From NCBI RefSeq assembly GCF_019656455.1, contig NZ_BPMK01000008.1, forward strand, positions 185,894-249,893: 64,000 nt of DNA. Reading direction: 5' to 3'. The stretch comes from Noviherbaspirillum aridicola. GTDB lineage: Bacteria > Pseudomonadota > Gammaproteobacteria > Burkholderiales > Burkholderiaceae_D. The notes beneath the pieces were generated by a model. The model saw only the letters and a list, made by a program, of their open reading frames with translations, ran no database searches and had not been told where the DNA came from. Positions 9,214 to 18,292 of this stretch are shown here, one piece after another (the stretch's first letter is position 1; each line of letters starts with the position of its first letter). The position numbers were made by a program, and so were the translations under genes.

Positions 9214-10335
9214 CGCGCTCTCCGACGCGAACTTGTCAGCACCGCTGGCGCCGTCTTCACCACGCTGTTTACCATCACGATTACCGTCATGCTGATCAAG
9301 ATCCTCGGCCAGGCCGCCGGGGGCAAGGTCTCGTCGCAGGACGTGATCGCACTGATCGGATTCGCAGCCCTCAAATACCTGCCGATCATCCTGATCCTCA
9401 CCGGTTTCATTTCCGTGCTGGTCGCGGTCACCCGCAGCTATCAGGACTCCGAAATGGTGGTGTGGTTCGCCTCCGGACTCAGCCTGTCGCGCTGGATCAG
9501 GCCGGTGCTGCTGTTCGCGCTGCCGATCGTGGCGGTGATCGCGCTGCTCAGCTTCGTCGTCACCCCGTGGTCGAACCAGCAGAGCGCCGAATTCCGCGAA
9601 CGCTATGAAAAGCGCGAGGACATCGCGCGCATCTCTCCCGGCAAGTTCCAGGAGTCCTCGTCCTCGGACCGGGTGTTCTTCGTCGAGGGCACGACCGGCG
9701 ACGCCACCAAAGTGCGCAATGTCTTCGTCAACACCGTGCGCGACGGGAAGGACAGCCTGGTGGTGGCCAGGGAAGGCACGGTGACGGTCGACGAGCGCGG
9801 CGACAAGTTCCTGATCCTGGACCAGGGACGCCGTTACGACAACGTGACCGGCGGCGACGACCTCCGGCTGACCGAGTTCCAGCGCTACGGCGTGCTGGTG
9901 GCGCAGCAATCGCCGTCCGTCGTCGGCGACCTGTCGGCGCGCGCGCTGCCGACCCCGGCGCTGCTGGCCGACATGAACCGCTATAACCGTGCAGAACTGC
10001 TCTGGCGGCTGTCGCTGCCCATCATGGGATTGCTGCTGATGCTGCTCGCCATTCCGCTCGGCTTCGTCAACCCGCGCGGCGGACGCTCCGCCAACCTGCT
10101 GGTCGCGCTGCTCATGTTCATCATCTACAGCAACATGGTGAGCGTCTTCCAGACCGCGGTGCAGAAGCAGCGCCTGTCCTTCGAGGCCGGCTGGTGGCCG
10201 CTGCATCTCGCCGTGCTGCTGCTCACCGTCGGGCTGTTCGCGTGGCGCCTTGGGGTCAACAGCCCCTGGCATCCGGCGGCCATGTGGGGCGCGTTCAAGC
10301 GTGCCTTCATCTTCCGCAAGGCGGCCCCGCAATGA
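9202..10335 (+). CDS. lptF: LPS export ABC transporter permease LptF
   Basis: Inner-membrane permease of the LptB2FG complex that extracts lipopolysaccharide from the inner membrane and passes it to the LptC/A/D bridge. The 377-residue protein has hydrophobic segments near residues 15-32, 52-72 and 100-120, a periplasmic beta-jellyroll-like middle (about 130-260), and three more helices in the C-terminal third. Its start MIFQRALRRELVSTAG is typical of LptF. Its stop overlaps the lptG start as ATGA, so the two permeases are translationally coupled. Confidence 0.95.
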   Translation: MIFQRALRRELVSTAGAVFTTLFTITITVMLIKILGQAAGGKVSSQDVIALIGFAALKYLPIILILTGFISVLVAVTRSYQDSEMVVWFASGLSLSRWIRPVLLFALPIVAVIALLSFVVTPWSNQQSAEFRERYEKREDIARISPGKFQESSSSDRVFFVEGTTGDATKVRNVFVNTVRDGKDSLVVAREGTVTVDERGDKFLILDQGRRYDNVTGGDDLRLTEFQRYGVLVAQQSPSVVGDLSARALPTPALLADMNRYNRAELLWRLSLPIMGLLLMLLAIPLGFVNPRGGRSANLLVALLMFIIYSNMVSVFQTAVQKQRLSFEAGWWPLHLAVLLLTVGLFAWRLGVNSPWHPAAMWGAFKRAFIFRKAAPQ

Positions 10336-11459
10336 AAGTCCTGCACCGTTATGTCGCGGCGGAGATCCTGACCTCCACCGTCTTCGCGCTGGTCGCCTTC
10401 CTGTCGCTGTTCGCGTTCTTCGACCTGATCGCCGAACTGCCCCGCGTCGGCCGCGGCAGCTACGAGCTGCAGCACGCCTTCCTGTACGTGGCGATGAACC
10501 TGCCGGCCTATGTCTACGACCTGATGCCGATCGCGGCGCTGATCGGCACCATCTACACGCTGGCGCAGCTGGCCGCCCGCTCCGAATTCACCATCATGCG
10601 CGCCTCGGGCCTCTCCACCGGCATGGCCGGCTGGATGCTCGCCAGGGTCGGCATCGTGCTGGTGCTGGTGACCTTTCTGTTCGGCGAGTTCATCGCCCCG
10701 GCCAGCAGCGAATACGCGGAGAAATTCCGGCTGGCGGCGCAGGAGTCCTCCATCTCCCGCGAGTTCCGCTCCGGTCTCTGGACCAAGGACGTGATCCGCA
10801 GCGAAGGCATGACCGGAGAGAACATCGGCTCGCGCTTTCTGAACGTGGGCAATGTGACGCCCGACGGGCAGCTGCGCCGGCTGAAGGTCTATGAATTCGA
10901 CCGCGACATGCAGCTGCGTGCCGTCATCACCGCAGGACACGCCGACTACCGGGGCAACAATGTCTGGCGTTTCGTCGATGTGGCGGAAACCAGCTTTGCG
11001 CCCAAGGGTTCGGACCTTGCGGAGGTGGTGAGTTCGCGCAAGCACGCGACGTACGACGTGGTGTCCGAAATCACGCCCGAGATCCTGTCGGTGCTGGTGG
11101 TGGACCCGGAGCGCATGTCGGCGCTCAGCCTGGCCACTTACACCCGCCATCTCGAGGACAACAGCCAGAACGCCGAACGCTACGAGATCGCGTTCTGGAA
11201 AAAGCTGTTCTATCCGCTGGCGGTGATGGTGATGATGGCGCTGGCGCTGCCGTTCGCCTATCTGCACTTCCGTTCCGGCGGTGTCAGCCTGAAGATTTTC
11301 ATCGGCGTGATGATCGGCGTGAGCTTCCAGCTGATCAACAGCCTGTTCTCGCATATCGGCCTGCTCAACACCTGGCCGCCGGTCGCCACCGCGCTGCTGC
11401 CGAGCGTGCTCTTCCTGCTGGTCGCCATGGGCGCGCTGGCATGGGTGCAGAAACACTAG
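10332..11459 (+). CDS. lptG: LPS export ABC transporter permease LptG
   Basis: Second permease of the LptB2FG lipopolysaccharide extractor. The ATG at 10332 overlaps the lptF stop (ATGA) and gives 375 residues beginning MKVLHRYVAAEILTSTVF, the usual LptG opening. Three N-terminal helices, a periplasmic domain of about 150 residues and three C-terminal helices (from about residue 290) follow the family plan. No lptB or lptC is nearby, as is common. Confidence 0.95.
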   Translation: MKVLHRYVAAEILTSTVFALVAFLSLFAFFDLIAELPRVGRGSYELQHAFLYVAMNLPAYVYDLMPIAALIGTIYTLAQLAARSEFTIMRASGLSTGMAGWMLARVGIVLVLVTFLFGEFIAPASSEYAEKFRLAAQESSISREFRSGLWTKDVIRSEGMTGENIGSRFLNVGNVTPDGQLRRLKVYEFDRDMQLRAVITAGHADYRGNNVWRFVDVAETSFAPKGSDLAEVVSSRKHATYDVVSEITPEILSVLVVDPERMSALSLATYTRHLEDNSQNAERYEIAFWKKLFYPLAVMVMMALALPFAYLHFRSGGVSLKIFIGVMIGVSFQLINSLFSHIGLLNTWPPVATALLPSVLFLLVAMGALAWVQKH

Positions 11460-11469
11460 GAGGGTTCGC

Positions 11470-11850
11470 ATGAGCATGAATGCACTCGTACTGTTCGCCC
11501 ACGGCGCCCGCGATCCCCGCTGGGCCGAGCCGTTTCGGCGTCTGCAGGCGATCACGCAGGCGCAGATGCCGGAGGTCAGGGTCGAGCTGGCCTTTCTGGA
11601 ACTCATGGAGCCGCGCCTGCCAGAACTCGTGGCCTCGCTGGCGGCGAACGGCTGCACCGGCGTGTCGGTGGTCCCGGTGTTTTTCGGGCAGGGAGGACAT
11701 GTGCTGCGCGATCTGCCGCTCATGGTGGAGCAGCTGCGCACCGAGTATCCCGGGCTTGGTTTTCGGGTCGCGCCCGCGGTCGGCGAAGACGAGACCGTGT
11801 TGAAGGCGATTGCCGGGTACTGCGTCCGGATGACCGAGTCGGCCGGGTAG
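11470..11850 (+). CDS. cbiX: Small CbiX-type sirohydrochlorin chelatase
   Basis: Single-domain class II chelatase of 126 residues (CbiX-short type), which inserts Co2+ or Fe2+ into sirohydrochlorin and would act as a dimer. Metal-binding histidines are visible at residue 11 (LFAHGARDPRW) and residue 77 (FFGQGGHVLRDLP). An AGGAGGG site lies 5 bases or so before the ATG at 11470. It follows lptG by only 10 bp and precedes the SUMT and assimilatory sulfite reductase genes, which face it on the other strand. This context favours siroheme ferrochelation; use for cobalamin remains possible because the window also holds a corrinoid locus. Confidence 0.85.
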   Translation: MSMNALVLFAHGARDPRWAEPFRRLQAITQAQMPEVRVELAFLELMEPRLPELVASLAANGCTGVSVVPVFFGQGGHVLRDLPLMVEQLRTEYPGLGFRVAPAVGEDETVLKAIAGYCVRMTESAG

Positions 11851-11871
11851 CGGTTACCGGCCTGGCTTGGG

Positions 11872-12262
11872 TGGGGCCGGCGTCCGTGCCGGTGCATTGG
11901 GGCTTCGACGACCTTAGACGGGGGGCGATCCGGGTATTCACCTTTCTCCGGACGTAGGTGGTTTGGGCCGGCAGGGACGCCGGCCCTACTGTCGGGGTGT
12001 ATGGGACTTGTCTACGTGCCGGACTCACCGGGGGCGCATGGGCTGCATCGTGCGCTCCAAGCTGCGTATCAACCACTCTCCCGGTAACCCTTGATCTGGC
12101 CAGGCAGCGACGGTGGCACGACCGTCCCGGCGTGAGTAGGGCCGGCCTCCGTGCCGGCCTTGCGGAGGTCGCAAGACCTGCGGCGGATGGCGCGGGCTGC
12201 CGCGTATCAATCGTTCTCCGGACTGCCGCCCGTTGGCCGGCAGGGACGCCGGCCCTACTGAT
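11872..12262 (+). repeat. Second, more degenerate copy of the GC-rich intergenic repeat family
   Basis: About three diverged units of the element seen at 5510-5909. The dyad GGCCGGCAGGGACGCCGGCC is intact at about 11967-11986 and nearly so at about 12236-12255, and the GGCCGGCCTCCGTGCCGG arm at about 12141-12158. The orientation relative to the plus strand is the same. The space between cbiX and the SUMT gene (507 bp) contains no convincing gene. Confidence 0.72.
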
Positions 12263-12350
12263 CGGCGTGAGAAGGGCGGATCGGCGTAAGACGGGAAGGA
12301 TCGGGCGAAGGCCGGATCGGCGTGAGAAGGGGCGAATCGGCGTGAGAAGC
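12259..12350 (+). repeat. Short tandem repeat of ~18-20 bp
   Basis: Five imperfect units built on GATCGGCGTGAGAAGG follow the larger repeat and end just before the stop of the SUMT gene. The variation between units suggests an old slippage array. Confidence 0.6.
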
Positions 12351-12357
12351 GACCGAG

Positions 12358-13083
12358 TTACCCGGGCTGCCGGCTCGCCATCGCTTCACCGATCATCACC
12401 AGCACCGGCCCCTTGCAGTCGGCCAGGCCCTGTTCAAGCTCGGCGAGCGTCATCCGAATCACGCGCTCAGCCGGCCGGCTGCAGTTTTCGACGGCGATGA
12501 CCGGCAGCGAGGGCGGGCGGCCCTGGGCCAGAAGCTTGTGTGCGGTCTCCCGGGCCTCCCGTCCGCCCATGTACTGGATCAGGGTGTCGCAGTCGGGCAG
12601 CGTCGTCTGCTCGGGATGATCCGGCGCGGTGCTGGAGGTGAAGAACGCGATGCTGCGGGCGATGCCGCGGCGGGTGAGCGGCTGTCTGGTGGAGGCGGCG
12701 GCTGCTAGCGCGGTGGTGACGCCGGGGACGACTTCCACGGCTATGCCTTCGGCTTCTAGCGCACGCAACTCTTCGTCGGCACGGCCGAAGATCATCGGGT
12801 CGCCGCCCTTCAGCCGCACCACCATCCGGTACTTGCGCGCGCACTCGATCAGGGTCTGGTTGATCAGCGCCTGCGCGGTGGAACGCTGGCCCGAGCGCTT
12901 GCCGACGGAAATCTTCTCCGCCTGCGGGCAGAGCGCGAGCACTTCGTCGGTGACGAGCGCATCGTGCAGCACGACATCCGCCTGCGCCAAAAGACGGGCG
13001 CCGCGGACCGTGATCAGGTCGGCGGCGCCGGGGCCCGCGCCGAGCAGGTAGACCTTGCCGGTCGCGGGAGTCTGCGAGTCCAT
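12358..13083 (-). CDS. cobA: Uroporphyrinogen-III C-methyltransferase (SUMT)
   Basis: SAM-dependent methyltransferase that converts uroporphyrinogen III to precorrin-2, the branch point to siroheme and cobalamin. The 241-residue protein has the family motifs YLLGAGPGAADLITVRG (N-terminal SAM loop), VVRLKGGDPMIFGRADEE and EVVPGVTTALAAAA. It is a single SUMT domain without the CysG dehydrogenase/chelatase part, so those steps must be done by other proteins, possibly the small CbiX nearby. It starts one base after the cysN stop at the end of the sulfur operon, pointing to siroheme supply for sulfite reductase. Confidence 0.95.
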   Translation of the reverse strand: MDSQTPATGKVYLLGAGPGAADLITVRGARLLAQADVVLHDALVTDEVLALCPQAEKISVGKRSGQRSTAQALINQTLIECARKYRMVVRLKGGDPMIFGRADEELRALEAEGIAVEVVPGVTTALAAAASTRQPLTRRGIARSIAFFTSSTAPDHPEQTTLPDCDTLIQYMGGREARETAHKLLAQGRPPSLPVIAVENCSRPAERVIRMTLAELEQGLADCKGPVLVMIGEAMASRQPG

Positions 13084-13084
13084 C

Positions 13085-14407
13085 TCAGTCCAGTCGGATC
13101 ATGCCCGCCGCGACCGTCTGGTGACTGACTTCGTCGATCAGGATGAACGCGCCGGTGGCGCGGATCTGGGCATAGGCGTCGGCGGCCAGCGGCTGCGCGA
13201 CGTTGATCGACACGGTGGCGATGTCGTTGAGCTTGAGCGCCTCGGCGGTGCGACGTTCCTGGGTGTTGATGTCGAGCAGGGTGTCGATCTTCGTCACCTT
13301 GGCCGGTACCTGGCGGGTGGTGTGCTTGAGCCAGTACTTGCGGCGCGGATCGAGCGGCTCTTCCGACAGCCAGCAGATGTCTGCGTTGACGGTCTTCTGC
13401 AGCGTGGCCGGTTGCTCGGCGGCGGCCAGCATGTCGCCGCGCGAGATGTCGAGATACTCTTCCAGCAGCAGCGTGACCGACTGGCCGGCGCGCGCCGTTT
13501 CCAGCGAACCGTCGAGCGTGAGAATGTCCTTCACGGTGGCGGTCTGTCCGCCGGGCTGCACCACCAGCTTGTCGCCGCGGCTGACCTTGCCGGATTCGAC
13601 GCGGCCCATGTAGCCGCGGAAATCGTTGGCTTCGTGGCCGTTGTGACGGGCCACCAGCTGCACCGGAAAACGCAGCGGCTGATCGTGGGCGTCGTCATAG
13701 ACGGACAGGCTTTCCAGCAGCTCGATCAGGGTCGGACCCTGGTACCAGGGCATGCGCTCGCCCGCGGCCACGACGTTGTCGCCGACCAGCGCCGACATCG
13801 GGATCGCGTGCACGTCGGCCAGGCCGAGCTGCTGCGCGAACTGGCGGTAAGCGGCGACGATTCGGTCGTAGACGGTCTGGTCGTAGTTGACCAGGTCCAT
13901 CTTGTTGACGGCGACGATCACATGCTCGATGCGCAGCAGATGGGCGATGGTGGAATGGCGCTTGGTCTGGGTCAGCAGTTCGACGCTGCCGTCCTCGCCC
14001 AGCTTCACCTTGGACACGTCGACCAGGATGATCACCGCGTCGGCGGTGGAGGCGCCGGTCACCATGTTGCGGGTGTACTGCTCATGGCCGGGGGTGTCGG
14101 CGATGATGAACTTGCGCTTGGGCGTGGCGAAGTAGCGGTAGGCGACGTCGATCGTGATGCCCTGTTCGCGCTCGGCTTCGAGGCCGTCGGTCAGCAGCGA
14201 CAGGTCGACGGTGTCGCCGACGGTGCGCTTGTGCTTGGCGCGCGAGATGGCGTCGAGCTGGTCGGCGAAGATGCCCTTGCTGTCGAACAGCAGGCGGCCG
14301 ATCAGGGTACTCTTGCCGTCGTCGACCGAGCCGGCGGTGATGAAGCGCAGCAACCCGCGCTCGGCGGCAGCTTGCGACAGTTCTTTTTCGGCTAGCACGG
14401 CGTTCAT
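13085..14407 (-). CDS. cysN: Sulfate adenylyltransferase subunit 1 (CysN)
   Basis: GTPase subunit of ATP sulfurylase, which with CysD makes adenosine 5'-phosphosulfate (APS) from sulfate and ATP. The 440 residues include the G1 loop GSVDDGKS (26-33), the G3 block DTPGHEQYTRN and the G4 block VNKMD, then EF-Tu-like beta-barrel domains. There is no fused APS kinase (CysC) domain, in line with an APS-reducing pathway. Its ATG overlaps the cysD stop by one base. Confidence 0.96.
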   Translation of the reverse strand: MNAVLAEKELSQAAAERGLLRFITAGSVDDGKSTLIGRLLFDSKGIFADQLDAISRAKHKRTVGDTVDLSLLTDGLEAEREQGITIDVAYRYFATPKRKFIIADTPGHEQYTRNMVTGASTADAVIILVDVSKVKLGEDGSVELLTQTKRHSTIAHLLRIEHVIVAVNKMDLVNYDQTVYDRIVAAYRQFAQQLGLADVHAIPMSALVGDNVVAAGERMPWYQGPTLIELLESLSVYDDAHDQPLRFPVQLVARHNGHEANDFRGYMGRVESGKVSRGDKLVVQPGGQTATVKDILTLDGSLETARAGQSVTLLLEEYLDISRGDMLAAAEQPATLQKTVNADICWLSEEPLDPRRKYWLKHTTRQVPAKVTKIDTLLDINTQERRTAEALKLNDIATVSINVAQPLAADAYAQIRATGAFILIDEVSHQTVAAGMIRLD

Positions 14408-15342
14408 CAGAAATATCCTTCCTTCTTGCGTTTTTCCATCGAGGCTTCGGATGTCTGGTCATCCATGCGGGTCGCCCCGCGCTCGGTGATCTGGGTGACG
14501 GCGGTCTCGGCCAGGATGGCGTCGACGTCGGCGGCGTCGGAGGCGACCGGGCAGGTGCAGGAGATGTCGCCCACGGTGCGGAAGCGCACGGTGCGGGTCT
14601 CGACGGTCTCGCCCTCGCGTGCCGGGGTCAGGTCGGTCAGCGGCACCAGCAGGCCGTTGCGCGGGATGACCTGGCGCTCATGCGCGAAATAGATCGACGG
14701 CAGCGCGAGCTTTTCGCGGGCGATGTATTGCCAGACGTCGAGTTCGGTCCAGTTCGAGATCGGGAACACGCGCATGTTCTCGCCCGGATGAACGCGGGTG
14801 TTGTACAGATCCCAGAGTTCGGGACGCTGGGCCTTGGGATTCCACTGGCCGAATTCGTCGCGGAAGGAAAAGATGCGCTCCTTGGCGCGCGCCTTTTCCT
14901 CGTCGCGGCGGGCGCCGCCGATGCAGGCGTCGAACTGGAATTCGGCGATGGTCTCCAGCAGCGTCACCGCCTGCGCCGCATTGCGGGAGTCGGTCTGCGG
15001 ATTGCGCAGGCGCACGGTGCCGCGCTTGATTGAGTCCTCGACCGAGCGCACGATCAGGCGCTCGCCGAGTTCGGCCGCGCGGCGGTCGCGGAATTCGATC
15101 ACTTCCGGGAAGTTGTGGCCGGTATCGATATGCACCAGCGGGAACGGGAATTTGCCGGGGCGGAAAGCCTTTTCCGCGATCCGCAGCAGCACCACCGAGT
15201 CCTTGCCGCCCGAGAAGAGCAGGGCGGGGTTGGTGCACTCGGCGGCCACCTCGCGCATGATGTGGATGGCTTCGGATTCGAGCCAGTCGAGGTGCCGGTT
15301 GCTGGCGGCGTCCAGGAAAAGTTTTTCGACAGCGGTATTCAT
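14407..15342 (-). CDS. cysD: Sulfate adenylyltransferase subunit 2 (CysD)
   Basis: Catalytic nucleotidyltransferase subunit of ATP sulfurylase, of the PP-loop (N-type ATP pyrophosphatase) family. The start MNTAVEKLFLDAA at 15342 is preferred over a longer frame that would run through the 3' end of cysH; it gives 311 residues. The PP-loop LFSGGKDSVVLL and the conserved block GGARRDEEKARAKER are visible. It lies just behind cysH and is coupled to cysN. Confidence 0.95.
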   Translation of the reverse strand: MNTAVEKLFLDAASNRHLDWLESEAIHIMREVAAECTNPALLFSGGKDSVVLLRIAEKAFRPGKFPFPLVHIDTGHNFPEVIEFRDRRAAELGERLIVRSVEDSIKRGTVRLRNPQTDSRNAAQAVTLLETIAEFQFDACIGGARRDEEKARAKERIFSFRDEFGQWNPKAQRPELWDLYNTRVHPGENMRVFPISNWTELDVWQYIAREKLALPSIYFAHERQVIPRNGLLVPLTDLTPAREGETVETRTVRFRTVGDISCTCPVASDAADVDAILAETAVTQITERGATRMDDQTSEASMEKRKKEGYF

Positions 15343-15349
15343 AAAATTC

Positions 15350-16066
15350 TCACGCAGGTACGGACTTGATTCTGACCAGCTTGCCGTCGACGACGTGCAA
15401 GCCGCATTCCTTGGATTCCGGGTTCTCCCACCACCAGCGTCCGGCGCGCACATCCTCGCCCGGCTGGATCGCGCGGGTGCAGGGTTCGCAGCCGATCGAG
15501 GGATAACCCTTGTCATGCAGCGGGTTGTAGGGCACCTTGTTGTCGCGGATGTAGCGCCACACGTCCTCTTCCGACCAGTCGGCCAGCGGATTGAACTTGG
15601 TCATGCCGTGCGCGGCGTCGTCTTCCTGCACCGCGAGTTCGGCGCGGGTGGTCGACTGGGCGCGGCGCTGGCCGGTTATCCATGCCTTGTTGCCGGCGAG
15701 CGCGCGGTTGAGCGGCTCGACCTTGCGGATGCGGCAGCATTCCTTGCGCATCTCGACGCTGTCGTAGAACGCGTTCAGGCCGTTCTGCCGCACGTAGGCG
15801 TCGATCGCCGCCGTCTCAGGCGTGTACAGGCGCACCTCGTAGCCGTAGGTCTCGCGGATGCGCTCGACCATGCCCAGGGTTTCCTCGTGCAGGCGCCCGG
15901 TCTCGAGCGTGAAGATCCCGATCGGCAGCTTCGCGCGCAGGATGAGGTCGGTCAGCACCATGTCCTCGGCCGCGAGGCTGGAGGCGAAGACGGCCGGCGA
16001 GAACTCTGCGGCCACGCGCGCGAGCGTGGCCTGGGTGTCCGCGACGAGCTTGTCGAAATCGCTCAT
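15350..16066 (-). CDS. cysH: APS reductase (CysH, iron-sulfur type)
   Basis: Reduces activated sulfate to sulfite using thioredoxin or glutaredoxin. The 238-residue product starting at 16066 (MSDFDKLVAD) contains two cysteine pairs, KECCRIRKVEPL and GCEPCTRAI, that bind a [4Fe-4S] cluster and mark the APS-reducing type rather than the PAPS type. The C-terminal ECGLH carries the catalytic cysteine. The ATG overlaps the stop of the DUF934 gene. The missing APS kinase in the operon agrees with direct APS reduction. Confidence 0.95.
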   Translation of the reverse strand: MSDFDKLVADTQATLARVAAEFSPAVFASSLAAEDMVLTDLILRAKLPIGIFTLETGRLHEETLGMVERIRETYGYEVRLYTPETAAIDAYVRQNGLNAFYDSVEMRKECCRIRKVEPLNRALAGNKAWITGQRRAQSTTRAELAVQEDDAAHGMTKFNPLADWSEEDVWRYIRDNKVPYNPLHDKGYPSIGCEPCTRAIQPGEDVRAGRWWWENPESKECGLHVVDGKLVRIKSVPA

Positions 16067-16590
16067 GCCGCGGCTCCGCGCTGCACCCGGCGGAACAGCG
16101 GCGACTTCAGGTCCCACGAGTTCTGGTAGGGCTCGGAGAAATCCGACAGACCCTTGAGCGCGTCGTGGATGTTCTTGTCCTCGCGCACCGCGAAGGCATC
16201 GAAGCCGACGCGCTGCATGTAGAACAGCTGGTCGCGCAGCACGTCGCCGATGGCACGCAGTTCGCCGGTCCAGCCGAGGCGGGCGCGCAGGTTGTAGGCG
16301 ATCGAGTAGCCGCGTCCGTCCATGAACTTGGGGAAGTCGACCGCGATCAGCTGGAAGCGGCCGAGCTCGTCCTTCAGCTCCTCGGGGCGCTCGCTGCTGG
16401 CGAGCCAGACGCCGAGCTGCCTGTCGGCGGCGCGGGCTTCGAGCGCGGCGCGCTGCGCCTGCCAGACCTTGAGCGGCACGATGACCTTGCCCGCCGGGAT
16501 GGCCACACTGTCGGCGGTCTGTTCCTCGGTCAGGCGCAGTACCGTCCAGTCGTCGCCGACGACAGCCTTGTTCTTGATGATGTTACGCAT
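16063..16590 (-). CDS. DUF934 protein of the sulfite reduction operon
   Basis: A 175-residue member of the DUF934 family, always found near sulfite reductase in proteobacteria and thought to help sulfite reduction, perhaps as an electron-transfer or assembly partner. The start at 16590 (MRNIIKNKAV) overlaps the cysI stop by 8 bases, and its own stop overlaps the cysH start, so it is embedded in a coupled operon. No cysteines or redox motif stand out. No CysJ flavoprotein gene is present in the window, which makes a supporting role for this protein plausible but unproven. Confidence 0.85.
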   Translation of the reverse strand: MRNIIKNKAVVGDDWTVLRLTEEQTADSVAIPAGKVIVPLKVWQAQRAALEARAADRQLGVWLASSERPEELKDELGRFQLIAVDFPKFMDGRGYSIAYNLRARLGWTGELRAIGDVLRDQLFYMQRVGFDAFAVREDKNIHDALKGLSDFSEPYQNSWDLKSPLFRRVQRGAAA

Positions 16591-18277
16591 AGGCGTCTTC
16601 TCCAGCGGGATGCACAATCTTGATCGGGGTGGCGTACACGAATTCCTTGAATGGCGTGACACCGATGCGGCGCGCGGTGTCGATGAAGCGCTCGTCTTCG
16701 TTGCGCTCGCGCAGGTAGACCTGCAGGATGCGGTCGATCACTTCCGGCATCTGGTGCGCGGAGAACGAGGGGCCGATGATCTTGCCGATGCTCGACTCGT
16801 TGCCCTGGGCGCCGCCGATCGACACCTGGTACCACTCGCTGCCGTCCTTGTCGACGCCGAGGATGCCGATGTGGCCGACATGGTGGTGACCGCAGGAGTT
16901 GATGCAGCCGGAGATGTTCAGCTCGAGTTCGCCGATGTCGTGCTGGAAGTCGAGGTTGTCGAAACGCTCGGCGATGTCGCCGGCGATCGGGATCGACTTG
17001 GCATTGGCCAGCGCGCAGAAGTCGCCGCCCGGGCAGCAGATCATGTCGGTCAGCAGGCCGATGTTCGGCGTGGCCAGGCCCTGGGCCTTGATCTCTTCCC
17101 ACAGCTTCACCAGGTCGGACAGGCGCACGTCGGCCAGCACCAGGTTCTGTTCGTGGGTGACGCGCACTTCGCCGAAGCTGTAGCGGTCGGCGATGTCGGC
17201 GACGAAGTCGAGCTGCTCGGCGGTGGCGTCGCCCGGCGGTACGCCGGTCTTCTTCAGCGACAGCACCACGGCCTTGTAGCCGGGGACCTTGTGGCCGCGC
17301 ACATTGCGCCTGACCCAGTTGGCGAAAGCCTTGTTGCCGGCCAGCGTCTGCTCGAAGCCGGCGTCGGTCGCGGGCAGGGTTTCGTAGGCGGGCGCGGTGA
17401 AGTGGGCGGCGACGCGGGCCAGTTCTTCCTCGGTCAGGGTGGCGGGGCCGTCCTTCAGGTCCTGCCATTCGGCTTCCACCTGGCGCGCGAATTCCTCGAT
17501 GCCGAGCGCCTTGACCAGGATCTTGATGCGGGCCTTGTACATGTTGTCGCGGCGGCCGTACTGGTTGTACACGCGCAGGATGGCTTCGATGTAGCTCATC
17601 AGATGCTGCCACGGCAGGAAGGCGCGGATTTCGCTGCCGAGGATCGGGGTGCGGCCCATGCCGCCGCCGACCAGCACGCGGAAGCCGACTTCGCCCTGCT
17701 CGTTCTTCACGATGGACAGGCCGATGTCATGCACCATGATCGCGGCGCGGTCTTCCTTCGCGCCGTTGACGGCGATCTTGAACTTGCGCGGCAGGAAGGC
17801 GAACTCCGGATGGAAGGTGCTCCACTGGCGGATGATTTCGCAGTAGGGACGCGGATCGACGATCTCGTCCTCGGCCACGCCGGCGAACGGATCGGAGGTG
17901 GTGTTGCGCACGCAGTTGCCCGAAGTCTGGATCGCATGCATTTCGACCGAGGCCAGCTTGCCGAGGATTTCCGGCGTTTCTTCCAGCTTGATCCAGTTGA
18001 ACTGGATGTTCTGGCGGGTGGTGAAGTGGCCGTAGCCGCGATCGTGTTCGCGCGCGATGTGGGCGAACATGCGCACCTGCTTCGACGACAGCAGGCCGTA
18101 GGGCACGGCGACGCGCAGCATGTAGGCATGGCGCTGATAGTAGAGGCCGTTCTGCAGGCGCAGCGGCCGGAATTCATCCTCGCTCAGTTCGCCCGAAAGG
18201 CGGCGCTCCACCTGGCTGGTGTACTGGGCGACGCGTTCCTTGACGATCTGGTGATCATATTGGTCGTAGCGATACAT
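16583..18277 (-). CDS. cysI: Sulfite reductase hemoprotein (CysI)
   Basis: Siroheme and [4Fe-4S] enzyme performing the six-electron reduction of sulfite to sulfide. The 564 residues have the nitrite/sulfite reductase ferredoxin-like halves. The cluster and siroheme ligands are in CCPGGDFC (CX5C) and CINSCGHHH (CX3C), and substrate-pocket arginines and lysines are seen around TSGNCVRNTTSDP. It is the first gene after the TauE-like gene on the minus strand, 15 bp behind it. Confidence 0.94.
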   Translation of the reverse strand: MYRYDQYDHQIVKERVAQYTSQVERRLSGELSEDEFRPLRLQNGLYYQRHAYMLRVAVPYGLLSSKQVRMFAHIAREHDRGYGHFTTRQNIQFNWIKLEETPEILGKLASVEMHAIQTSGNCVRNTTSDPFAGVAEDEIVDPRPYCEIIRQWSTFHPEFAFLPRKFKIAVNGAKEDRAAIMVHDIGLSIVKNEQGEVGFRVLVGGGMGRTPILGSEIRAFLPWQHLMSYIEAILRVYNQYGRRDNMYKARIKILVKALGIEEFARQVEAEWQDLKDGPATLTEEELARVAAHFTAPAYETLPATDAGFEQTLAGNKAFANWVRRNVRGHKVPGYKAVVLSLKKTGVPPGDATAEQLDFVADIADRYSFGEVRVTHEQNLVLADVRLSDLVKLWEEIKAQGLATPNIGLLTDMICCPGGDFCALANAKSIPIAGDIAERFDNLDFQHDIGELELNISGCINSCGHHHVGHIGILGVDKDGSEWYQVSIGGAQGNESSIGKIIGPSFSAHQMPEVIDRILQVYLRERNEDERFIDTARRIGVTPFKEFVYATPIKIVHPAGEDAYA

Positions 18278-18292
18278 CTTGTTGTTCCAATC

